Assembly: GCA_027080135.1 (NCBI GenBank)
Contig: JALWUJ010000104.1
Coordinates: 1-53,979 of the forward strand
Direction of reading: 5' to 3'
Length of the DNA stretch: 53,979 nt
Source of the DNA: Flavobacteriaceae bacterium
Lineage (GTDB): Bacteria > Bacteroidota > Bacteroidia > Flavobacteriales > Flavobacteriaceae
The notes beneath the pieces were generated by a model, which was given only the letters and a program-made list of their open reading frames with translations, did not search any database and was not told where the DNA came from. Made by a program: the position numbers and the translations under genes. Shown piece after piece: positions 9,091 through 19,063 of this stretch (positions are counted from its first letter, which is position 1; the number at the start of each line of letters is the position of its first letter).

Positions 9091-9108
9091 TATCGCAAAT
9101 ATACGATA
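9091..9108. promoter_or_regulatory. Putative ArsR-type operator overlapping -7 box (TATATTTG, minus strand)
   Basis: TATCGCAAATATACGATA palindrome just upstream of the arsR-like start codon. Confidence 0.65.
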
Positions 9109-9202
9109 GGTTTTTGAAATGGCAAATAATTTTAGTTAATATTTGTTAGCTTTTTATTCTTTAAATTTTCCTAAAAACCATTTCGCAAAAGTTTTTTTAC
9201 CT

Positions 9203-9210
9203 TATTTTTG
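9203..9210 (+). promoter_or_regulatory. Flavobacterial -7 element TATTTTTG upstream of guaA
   Basis: Exact match to TAnnTTTG; ends 3 nt before ATG at 9214. Confidence 0.55.
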
Positions 9211-9213
9211 CAG

Positions 9214-10746
9214 ATGCAAAACAACGTCCTTATTTTAGATTTCGGTTCGCAATACACTCAACTCATTGCAAGACGAGTTAGAGAGTTAAATATTTACTGC
9301 GAAATCCATCCCTTCAACAAAGTTCCTGAAAACATAGAAAACTTTAAAGCCGTGATTTTATCGGGAAGTCCATTTTCGGTTCGTGCTGAAAACGCTCCAC
9401 ATCCAGATCTTTCAAAAATCAAAAGGCATAAACCTCTTTTAGGAGTTTGTTATGGTGCTCAATATTTAGCACATTTTAACGGCGGAAGTGTAGAACCTTC
9501 TAACATTAGAGAGTACGGACGTGCTAATCTTTCTGAAATTTTAGAAAACGAAACCTTATTCAATGGCTTTGAAAAAGACAGTCAAGTTTGGATGAGTCAT
9601 AGCGACACCATTGCGAAACTTCCTGAAAACGGAATCCGTTTAGCGAGTACAAAAGATGTAGCAAATGCCGCCTATCGAATTGATGGAGAAGAAACCTATG
9701 CGATTCAATTTCATCCAGAAGTATATCATACCACCTTCGGAAAGCAATTATTAGAAAACTTTTTAGTAAACATCGCTAAGGTAGAACAAACGTGGACACC
9801 AGCTGCTTTTGTAGAAACTACGGTTTCAGAAATTAAAGCAAAAGTTGGAAACGATAAAGTAGTTTTAGGATTGAGCGGTGGAGTAGATTCTACCGTTGCA
9901 GCGGTTTTATTGCACAAAGCAATCGGTAAAAATTTATATTGTATTTTCGTAAATAACGGCTTGCTTCGGAAAGATGAATTCCAAAATGTACTCGATCAAT
10001 ACGAACATATGGGCTTGAATGTAAAAGGTGTGGATGCTTCGGAACGGTTTTTAGAAGCCCTAAAAGGAATTACCGATCCAGAACTGAAACGTAAAGCAAT
10101 CGGACGTGTTTTTATAGAAGTTTTTGATGATGAAGCACATTTGGTAAAAGATGTGCATTGGTTGGCACAAGGAACTATTTATCCAGATGTAATTGAAAGT
10201 GTTTCGGTTACAGGAGGACCTTCAGCAACCATAAAATCGCACCACAATGTAGGAGGATTACCCGATTTTATGAAACTTAAAATTGTGGAACCTTTGCGAA
10301 TGATTTTTAAGGATGAAGTAAGACGAGTAGGAAAAGAAATGGGAATTGATGACGAACTTTTAGGAAGACATCCTTTTCCAGGACCAGGATTAGGAATTAG
10401 AATTTTGGGAGATGTAACTGCTGAGAAAGTAAGAGTTTTACAAGAAGTAGATGCTATTTTCGTCAACGGATTAAAAAAGTGGAATTTGTACGATAAAGTT
10501 TGGCAAGCAGGAGCAATGTTGCTTCCCGTAGATAGTGTAGGAGTAATGGGTGACGAACGTACATACGAAAAAGTAGTAGCTTTAAGAGCTGTAGAATCTA
10601 CCGATGGAATGACAGCCGATTGGGTAGATTTACCATATAAATTTTTGCAAGAAACCTCTAACCATATAATAAACCGAGTAAAAGGCGTTAATAGAGTAGT
10701 ATATGATATAAGTTCGAAACCACCAGCAACTATTGAGTGGGAGTAG
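9214..10746 (+). CDS. guaA: GMP synthase (glutamine-hydrolysing)
   Basis: '[19 protein letters not shown]', 'LGVCYGAQ', '[14 protein letters not shown]', C-terminal '[12 protein letters not shown]'. Confidence 0.97.
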   Translation: MQNNVLILDFGSQYTQLIARRVRELNIYCEIHPFNKVPENIENFKAVILSGSPFSVRAENAPHPDLSKIKRHKPLLGVCYGAQYLAHFNGGSVEPSNIREYGRANLSEILENETLFNGFEKDSQVWMSHSDTIAKLPENGIRLASTKDVANAAYRIDGEETYAIQFHPEVYHTTFGKQLLENFLVNIAKVEQTWTPAAFVETTVSEIKAKVGNDKVVLGLSGGVDSTVAAVLLHKAIGKNLYCIFVNNGLLRKDEFQNVLDQYEHMGLNVKGVDASERFLEALKGITDPELKRKAIGRVFIEVFDDEAHLVKDVHWLAQGTIYPDVIESVSVTGGPSATIKSHHNVGGLPDFMKLKIVEPLRMIFKDEVRRVGKEMGIDDELLGRHPFPGPGLGIRILGDVTAEKVRVLQEVDAIFVNGLKKWNLYDKVWQAGAMLLPVDSVGVMGDERTYEKVVALRAVESTDGMTADWVDLPYKFLQETSNHIINRVKGVNRVVYDISSKPPATIEWE

Positions 10747-10748
10747 AA

Positions 10749-10780
10749 AGTGCTGAGTTGTGAGTGCTGAGTTATGAGTG
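10749..10780 (+). repeat. Short tandem repeat (2.3 x 14 bp AGTGCTGAGTTRTG)
   Basis: AGTGCTGAGTTGTG AGTGCTGAGTTATG AGTG directly after the guaA stop. Confidence 0.6.
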
Positions 10781-10872
10781 TCTTCACGAAAGAGGCACGA
10801 CCAAAGTGATTTCATAATAATAAGAAATTTTTGATTTAAGAATTGAAATTAACAAAAAAAAAAATAATATTT

Positions 10873-10902
10873 AAAACTTCGCGTCTTAGCGACTTAGCGA
10901 GA
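10873..10902 (+). repeat. Intergenic repeat copy A2 (AAAACTTCGCGTCTTAGCGACTTAGCGAGA)
   Basis: About 24/30 identical to reverse complement of 2988..3017. Confidence 0.55.
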
Positions 10903-10914
10903 GATAAAATAACC

Positions 10915-12828
10915 ATGAAAAACATATTTTTTTTACTTCTTTTTAGCTTTTTAGCGATGCACACTTTTGCACAAGAGTATCAAAGTCATACGGTACAAAA
11001 AGGCGAAACCGTTTATAGCATTGCCAAGCAATATGGGATATCTGAAACCATTATTTACCAGTTAAATCCAGATGTAAAACACGGAATGAATGTCAACACG
11101 GTATTGATACTTCCCGCTAAAGGTTCAAAACAATTAATTGAAATAAAAAAACACCGAGTAAAGCGAAAAGAAACCATTAAAAGTATCGCTTTAAAATACA
11201 ATATTTCCGAAGACGAATTAAAAAAACACAACAAAGATCTTTACGCAAGAGAAGTTAAAAAAGGGGAAAAACTTGATATTCCGGTTTTTGCTAAATCCTC
11301 AGGAAGCAATACTGTTGTTGAGGTTGTTGAAACTCCAAAAGACACTACCACAACTTATAAAGTCCTTCCTAAAGAAACCAAATACGGAATTGCTAGAAAA
11401 TACGGAATCTCGATTGCTGAATTGGAACAACTAAATCCTTCGATGGGAGAAAGTCTTCAGATAGGTGAAGAAATTGTGGTTCCAATTAAAATAGTTTCGG
11501 AAGAATCAACTATTATAGAAGAGGATAATTTTACTTATTATGAAGTACTTCCAAAAGAAGGTTTCTTCCGTTTAAAAGTAAAATTAGGCCTTTCCGAAGA
11601 AGAGATTATTGCTTTAAATCCCTATGCAAAAGATGGTTTAAAAGAAGGAATGATATTAAAAATTCCGAAGAACGAAAGTCTTTTAACTTCCACCGAAACC
11701 ATTAATCTAGAAGATTACATCGTTAATAGAAAGAAAAAACATTTGGTCGTGATGTTGCCATTTAAGTTGAACAGGGTCTATTTAGATTCCATAGATGTAA
11801 ACAAAGAATTACTTAAGACAGACGGAACTTTACGAGCAGCCATAGATTTTTATAGTGGAGTATTAATGGCAACCGAATTTGCAAAAGACAATGGAATTTC
11901 GATAGAATTGGATGTTTATGATACCGAAGGAAGTCCAAGTAAAGTAGGCCAGATAATCAACACAAAAAATTTTGAAAATGTAGACGCGGTTATCGGCCCT
12001 TTATTAAGTAAAAATATTGAAAAAGCAGCGATGAGTTTAGCGTCTAAAAATGTACCGGTAGTTTCGCCGTTGAGCAAAGTTAAATTAAAAGCTTCTCCTA
12101 ATTTATACCAGACTATGCCTTCCAGAGAGTTAATGGCAAAAACGATGTTAGACTATATTAGTAAAAGAAAAGACACAGTAAATATTATTGTGATTTCGGG
12201 TAAAGAGTGGACACATAATAAAGGTAAGATTATGAAAGCCTTGCCAGATTCAAAAACAATAGTTCCAGAAAAAGGAAATTATTTATATGTAGAAAGCATA
12301 AGGAAAAAACTAGATGCTAACAAAGAAAATTGGGTGATTTTAGAATCCGATAACCCTATATTAGTAAGTAATGTAGTTGGTTTACTGAATGGTTTTTTAG
12401 GTAAAATTTTAAACAATGACGGTAGTGAATTAAAAGAAGTAAAAATTAGACTTTTTGCCATTGATAAAAACAAAGCATTTGAATACAACGATGTTTCAAA
12501 CATTCATTTAGCAAAACTTAACTTTACATTTCCTTCCGTAAATAAGCATTATGAGTACGATGTGTTAACACCGTTTTTGGTGAGTTATAAAAATAAATAT
12601 GAAGTGTTGCCAAATAAATATGCTATTCGAGGATTTGATGTAACCTACGATATCATTCTAAGATTAGCCAATGCTGAAACACTTGCTGAAGCTTCCGGAA
12701 GCGATATAAAAACCGAATATATTGAAAATAAATTTCAGTATGTAAACGATTTAAACTCAGGATTTCAAAACAATGCTTTCTATATTGTAAAGTATAATAA
12801 TGAGTTGAAAATGGAAGTGGTGGAGTAA
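10915..12828 (+). CDS. LysM-repeat protein with periplasmic-binding-protein-like C-terminal domain
   Basis: Signal peptide from M10915; LysM units such as 'HTVQKGETVYSIAKQYGISETIIYQLNP'; C-terminal 'DFYSGVLMATEFAKDNG...VDAVIGPLLS'. Confidence 0.85.
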   Translation: MKNIFFLLLFSFLAMHTFAQEYQSHTVQKGETVYSIAKQYGISETIIYQLNPDVKHGMNVNTVLILPAKGSKQLIEIKKHRVKRKETIKSIALKYNISEDELKKHNKDLYAREVKKGEKLDIPVFAKSSGSNTVVEVVETPKDTTTTYKVLPKETKYGIARKYGISIAELEQLNPSMGESLQIGEEIVVPIKIVSEESTIIEEDNFTYYEVLPKEGFFRLKVKLGLSEEEIIALNPYAKDGLKEGMILKIPKNESLLTSTETINLEDYIVNRKKKHLVVMLPFKLNRVYLDSIDVNKELLKTDGTLRAAIDFYSGVLMATEFAKDNGISIELDVYDTEGSPSKVGQIINTKNFENVDAVIGPLLSKNIEKAAMSLASKNVPVVSPLSKVKLKASPNLYQTMPSRELMAKTMLDYISKRKDTVNIIVISGKEWTHNKGKIMKALPDSKTIVPEKGNYLYVESIRKKLDANKENWVILESDNPILVSNVVGLLNGFLGKILNNDGSELKEVKIRLFAIDKNKAFEYNDVSNIHLAKLNFTFPSVNKHYEYDVLTPFLVSYKNKYEVLPNKYAIRGFDVTYDIILRLANAETLAEASGSDIKTEYIENKFQYVNDLNSGFQNNAFYIVKYNNELKMEVVE

Positions 12829-12871
12829 AAAACACTTTCAATAAATTTTTAAATTTTTCGTTACAAGTAAT

Positions 12872-13411
12872 ATGAGAATTACTTATTTGTTAGTTGTATG
12901 TTTCCTTATTTTCTCGTTTGTTACCGAAGAAGAAAAAATCCCATGGTCTGAAAATTACCAACTAAAATGGTCAGATTTTAAAGCTCCTTCATCTTATTCT
13001 GGTGCTTTTGTAGCCAGTACAAGTTCGGGAATTGCCTATTCACTTTCCTATTCAAATAACGAAAAGGACGAAATTCTAGAAACAAATATTATCGTAACGT
13101 GTAATTTTTATCCCAACAAATCTTGGTACAGTAAAAAAGATGCTTCAGATTATATTTTAAAACATGAACAAACCCATTTTGATATTTCCGAATTACACGC
13201 AAGAATCCTAAGAATGCGAATTGAACAAGCAGAACTTACAAAAAACATCAGTTCAGAATTAGAAAATCTATTTTATAAAACCGAAGATGAACGAGTTGCA
13301 TTGCAAGGTAAATTTGATAAGGAAACCGATCATTCAAAAAATTCAGAAAAAGAAAAAGAATGGGAAACTTATATCGCTCAGCAATTAATAAAATATGAAC
13401 GCTGGAAATAA
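12872..13411 (+). CDS. DUF922-like domain protein (putative metalloprotease-like)
   Basis: 'LKWSDFKAP', 'LKHEQTHFDISELHARILR' (HExxH-like HEQTH). Confidence 0.65.
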   Translation: MRITYLLVVCFLIFSFVTEEEKIPWSENYQLKWSDFKAPSSYSGAFVASTSSGIAYSLSYSNNEKDEILETNIIVTCNFYPNKSWYSKKDASDYILKHEQTHFDISELHARILRMRIEQAELTKNISSELENLFYKTEDERVALQGKFDKETDHSKNSEKEKEWETYIAQQLIKYERWK

Positions 13412-13622
13412 TTTTAATCCCAACCACTTAGTCGAACTCGCCAATTACAAAATGCCCTTCGGAAAATACAAAGGGTATTACCTCGTAAATATTCCCGAAT
13501 ACTACTATGTTTGGTACAAACGAAAAGGGTTTCCACAGGGAAAGCTAGGAAGAATGATGCAAGAAATGGACGAGATTAAAATTAATGGACTGGAAGATTT
13601 AATTCGAAAACTAATTAAATAA
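13395..13622 (+). CDS. DUF3820 family protein
   Basis: 'MPFGKYKGYYLVNIPEYYYVWYKRKGFPQGKLG'. Confidence 0.8.
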   Translation: MNAGNNFNPNHLVELANYKMPFGKYKGYYLVNIPEYYYVWYKRKGFPQGKLGRMMQEMDEIKINGLEDLIRKLIK

Positions 13623-13798
13623 AAATATAGAATTACGACAAGACGACACACGATGTATGACTTGATTCGAACAATAAACTATGATTGTCGTTTACTAAAA
13701 AGTGTCCTTCGTCTTAAGTCATTTAGTGAAACGGTTTTAAATCAATAAATTTGATGCACTAAATTTTATATTTCTTATCCCTCTTCAACATTTATCCG

Positions 13799-13806
13799 TA
13801 CATTTG
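13799..13806 (+). promoter_or_regulatory. Flavobacterial -7 element TACATTTG upstream of pyrG
   Basis: Exact TAnnTTTG about 20 nt before ATG. Confidence 0.5.
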
Positions 13807-13818
13807 CATCCCGTATAA

Positions 13819-15444
<1,626 letters not shown>

Positions 15445-15535
15445 TACGACAATTTGACGATTCTCAAAAAAAGGTAGGATATTTGACAAATTATTTTCAA
15501 TAATCTGTCATCATGAAGGTTGTCTGGTCTGTCGT

Positions 15536-15558
15536 GGTCACTGAGCGAAGTCGAAGTG
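15536..15558 (+). repeat. Intergenic repeat GGTCACTGAGCGAAGTCGAAGTG
   Basis: Similar to segments inside bshC (3285..3307) and pyrD (40038..40060). Confidence 0.6.
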
Positions 15559-15589
15559 CAGTCGAGACCTCTATTAAAGAACTAAAAAC

Positions 15590-15610
15590 ACCCTGAAACA
15601 AATTCGGGAC
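15590..15610. repeat. Imperfect palindrome ACCCTGAAACAAATTCGGGAC
   Basis: CCCTGAA...TTCGGG inverted repeat; related to 38307..38327. Confidence 0.4.
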
Positions 15611-15615
15611 TACAT

Positions 15616-17514
15616 ATGGAAGAAAAAAAATTTGATTTAAATTCAATTATAGGATTTGTACTAATAGGAGGAATCCTGTTGTATATGCTTTGGCAAAATG
15701 CTCCAACAGAAGAGGAATTAAAAGCTCAAGAAGCAGAAAAAGCGAAAACCGAAAAAATTGAAAAGGAACGCCAACCAGAAGAAGCAAAAGGACAAGAAGA
15801 AATCACGTTAACGGAAGCTACTTCAGAATTAGCAGCAACTTCACCAGAAGATTCTTTAGGATTGGTAAAACTTCAAAATAGATTGGGGTCTTTTGCTTAT
15901 TCAGGCACATTACCTTCAGCAACAGAAGCTACTACAGTTATCGAAAATGAAGTTTTAAAACTTACTGTAAGTAACAAGGGTGGTTATATTGTTGAAGCCG
16001 AATTATTGGGACAAACCATTTACGACGGAACTCCTGTTTATCTTATTAAAGACGGAAACTCAACGTTAAATCTTCAGTTTAGTTCAGAAAACAGATTGTT
16101 AAATACCAAAGATCTATTCTTTGAACCTTCCGTTTCAAATAATGGCGATAATAAGGTATTGTCTATGAAGCTAAAAACTTCAGCAAACTCCTATATTGAA
16201 TATCGTTACGAGTTGATTCCTAACGATTATATGTTAGGTTTCAGTATTAAAACGCAAGGTTTGGATAATGTGATTAATACTTCACAGCCTATTTATTTAG
16301 ATTGGAATTTTATTGGGCACCGTCATTCAAAAAGTATCACCTACGAAAACCGTTATTCACGCTTAACATTCGAGCATGAAAATGGCGACAAACATGATAA
16401 ATTATCTCCAGCAAGCGAAGATGAAGAAAAAGTAAAAAATGTTACTTGGATGAATTTCCGTCAACATTTCTTTAGCTCTATGTTGTTAACAGATACCCCA
16501 TTTAAAGAAGTTACATTTACCTCTCAAAACTTGGTAAAAGATGAAGAAATAGACACACTTTACACCAAAAAATACGGTGCAAAAATGTTGATAGAACCTA
16601 AATTAGGAGGACTCTCATACAATATGAATATGTATTACGGCCCTACAGATTATAAGGTTTTAAAATCCTATGACAGAAATTTAGATGAAGCCATGCCAAT
16701 GGGTTGGGGAATTTTTGGTTTCTTAAATAAACATTTAATTATACCATTGTTCGGCTTCTTAAGTGGTTTCTTACCAGCAGGTATTGCTATTATTATGCTT
16801 ACAATTTTGATAAAATTAGCAATGTCACCTGTACAATACAAGCAATATTTGTCGCAAGCAAAACTAAAAGTTTTAAAACCTGAATTAGACGAAATAAAAG
16901 AAAAGTATAAGGGTAACAAAATGAAGATTCAACAGGAAACTATGAAGCTTCAAACCATTGCTGGTGCAAGTCCGTTAAAGGGCTGTCTCCCTGCAATATT
17001 ACAAATACCAGTCTTTTATGCCTTGTTTACCTTCTTTCCAAGTGCTTTCGATTTACGTCAAAAAAGTTTTCTTTGGGCAGACGATTTATCAAGTTACGAT
17101 GTAGTAGCCGAGCTTCCTTTTCATATACCTTTTTATGGAGATCACGTAAGTTTATTTCCAATTTTAGCCTCTATTGCTATCTTTATTTATATGATGATGA
17201 CTACAGGACAATCCATGCAACAACAGCAAGAAGGGATGCCAAATATGAAATTTATGATGTATTTGTCGCCACTTATGATGTTGGTTTTCTTTAATAATTA
17301 TGCAAGTGGATTATCATTGTATTACTTTGTTTCTAATTTAATTACCATAGGAATTATGTTAGTCATCAAAAACTTTATTATTGATGAAGATAAAATTCAC
17401 GCAAAAATTCAGGAAAATAAAAAGAAGCCTAAGAAACAGAATAAGTTTCAGCGAAAAATGGCTGAAATGATGGAACAAGCTGAGGAGCAAAAGAAAAATA
17501 ATAAAAGAAAATAA
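15616..17514 (+). CDS. yidC: Membrane protein insertase YidC
   Basis: 632 aa; 'MEEKKFDLNSIIGFVLIGGILLYMLW', 'SPVQYKQYLSQAKLKVLKPELDEIKEKYKGNKMKIQQETMKL'. Confidence 0.97.
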   Translation: MEEKKFDLNSIIGFVLIGGILLYMLWQNAPTEEELKAQEAEKAKTEKIEKERQPEEAKGQEEITLTEATSELAATSPEDSLGLVKLQNRLGSFAYSGTLPSATEATTVIENEVLKLTVSNKGGYIVEAELLGQTIYDGTPVYLIKDGNSTLNLQFSSENRLLNTKDLFFEPSVSNNGDNKVLSMKLKTSANSYIEYRYELIPNDYMLGFSIKTQGLDNVINTSQPIYLDWNFIGHRHSKSITYENRYSRLTFEHENGDKHDKLSPASEDEEKVKNVTWMNFRQHFFSSMLLTDTPFKEVTFTSQNLVKDEEIDTLYTKKYGAKMLIEPKLGGLSYNMNMYYGPTDYKVLKSYDRNLDEAMPMGWGIFGFLNKHLIIPLFGFLSGFLPAGIAIIMLTILIKLAMSPVQYKQYLSQAKLKVLKPELDEIKEKYKGNKMKIQQETMKLQTIAGASPLKGCLPAILQIPVFYALFTFFPSAFDLRQKSFLWADDLSSYDVVAELPFHIPFYGDHVSLFPILASIAIFIYMMMTTGQSMQQQQEGMPNMKFMMYLSPLMMLVFFNNYASGLSLYYFVSNLITIGIMLVIKNFIIDEDKIHAKIQENKKKPKKQNKFQRKMAEMMEQAEEQKKNNKRK

Positions 17515-17524
17515 TAACTTTTAA

Positions 17525-17546
17525 AACTCCCGAAAGGGAGTTTTTT
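17525..17546 (+). terminator. Rho-independent terminator after yidC
   Basis: AACTCCC GAAA GGGAGTT TTTT. Confidence 0.75.
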
Positions 17547-17559
17547 GATTATCAAAAAC

Positions 17560-18279
17560 ATGAAGTACTTATTAATTTTACTATTCGTAATATCAATTTA
17601 TTCTTGCGAAACACAAAAAAAAGAAGTCCAACCTTATAAAGTTGAATACAACGGAGCTCTAAAAAAAATTATGAGTGGCGACTTAAATGGGAAAGTAGAA
17701 CTCTCTAAATTTAAAGAGGTAAAAAACTTTTATGCTTTGGGTGCTTTTGAAGGTTTAAAGGGAGAAATACAAATATTTAACAGTGTACCAATAAATTCTT
17801 ATGTGAAGGATAACTCTTTACGAATGGACAAAACCTTCAATAAAAGGGCAACTTTATTAGTTTACGCAACTGTAGAAAAATGGAAAGATATTAAAATACC
17901 CGCTGAGGTAATTACCTATGAACAATTTGAACAATTTGTTCAGAAAGCAGCTTCAGATAATGGTATAGACATCGAAAAACCATTTCCTTTTTTGTTAGAA
18001 GGTACCATTCAAAAATTCGATTGGCATGTAATTAATTGGAGAGATGGAGACACTATTCATACACCTGAAAAACACAAAACAAAAGGGATGCATGGAACTA
18101 TTAAAAATAAAGATGTAGAGATGTTAGGTTTCTATTCAACCAAACACAAAAGACTTTTTACTCACCATACTCGAAACTCCCATATTCACGTTAAAACCAA
18201 CAAAAATGGAGTTGCTGGTCATGTAGATAACCTATTATTAGATGTAGGAATGACACTAAAACTTCCAATAGTAAATTAA
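17560..18279 (+). CDS. Acetolactate-decarboxylase-like (BudA family) lipoprotein
   Basis: Lipobox 'ISIYSC'; 'FYALGAFEGLKGEI', 'FPFLLEG', C-terminal 'NSHIHVKTNKNGVAGHVDNLLLDVG' (HxH...GH). Confidence 0.7.
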   Translation: MKYLLILLFVISIYSCETQKKEVQPYKVEYNGALKKIMSGDLNGKVELSKFKEVKNFYALGAFEGLKGEIQIFNSVPINSYVKDNSLRMDKTFNKRATLLVYATVEKWKDIKIPAEVITYEQFEQFVQKAASDNGIDIEKPFPFLLEGTIQKFDWHVINWRDGDTIHTPEKHKTKGMHGTIKNKDVEMLGFYSTKHKRLFTHHTRNSHIHVKTNKNGVAGHVDNLLLDVGMTLKLPIVN

Positions 18280-18338
18280 ATATTTGTTAACAATTCAATA
18301 GAAAAATTTGTATAGCGTTATATTAAAAAAATAAAATT

Positions 18339-19037
18339 ATGAAAGTAAAACATCTTTTTTTGGTTAGTGTATTATTAATGTTTACAAATGTTTTTTCTCA
18401 ATCTGAAATCAACCAAGTAGATAAAAATGGTAAACGCCACGGAATTTGGAAAAAATTCTATAAAGACTCTGAACAATTGCGATATGAAGGCGAATTTAAT
18501 CACGGAAAAGAAATAGGTGTTTTTAAATTTTATTGCGAAACTTGTAAAAGCCAGCCCATAATAGTGAAAATCTTTTCCGAGAATGATTCTATTGCAGATG
18601 TAAAATTTTATACCAAAAAAGGAAAATTGGTTAGCATAGGGAAAATGAATGGAAAAAAACGCATAGGAGAATGGTTATATTACCACGAAAAATCTAAAAA
18701 TGTTATGACTAGAGAGTTTTATAATTCAGAAGGTGAATTAGATGGAATAAAAACAGTGTATTATCCCAACACAAAAATTGCTGAAGAAACAAATTATAAA
18801 AACGGCATAAAGGAAGGAAAAAATATTTATTACTCACCAGAAGGAGTTATTCTGAAAAAACTTATTTATGTAAATAATGAGCTTCACGGTCCAGCAACCT
18901 ATTATGATGCCTACGGAAAAGTAATTCTTGAAGGAAGTTATAAAGAAGGTAAAAAACATGGAATTTGGAAAACCTATAAGGATGGAAAGTTCGTCAAAGA
19001 AGAAATTTACCCCAAACCAAGAAAACATCATAAATAA
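18339..19037 (+). CDS. MORN-repeat / YwqK-like protein, exported
   Basis: Repeated 'NGKRHGIWKKFY', 'EGEFNHGKEIGVFKFY', 'EGSYKEGKKHGIWKTY'. Confidence 0.8.
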   Translation: MKVKHLFLVSVLLMFTNVFSQSEINQVDKNGKRHGIWKKFYKDSEQLRYEGEFNHGKEIGVFKFYCETCKSQPIIVKIFSENDSIADVKFYTKKGKLVSIGKMNGKKRIGEWLYYHEKSKNVMTREFYNSEGELDGIKTVYYPNTKIAEETNYKNGIKEGKNIYYSPEGVILKKLIYVNNELHGPATYYDAYGKVILEGSYKEGKKHGIWKTYKDGKFVKEEIYPKPRKHHK

Positions 19038-19063
19038 TACAAAAGCTTATTTAATTTTAAAAA

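Noticed and set aside
10179-10787. 202-aa minus-strand ORF containing [18 protein letters not shown]
   Set aside because: Antisense to the guaA 3' end; it mirrors the conserved [12 protein letters not shown] codons and is a typical spurious ORF.
18339-19037. YwqK-like MORN protein as part of a toxin-antitoxin pair
   Set aside because: Has a signal peptide and no adjacent toxin; the 'antitoxin' family label is probably a misnomer here.
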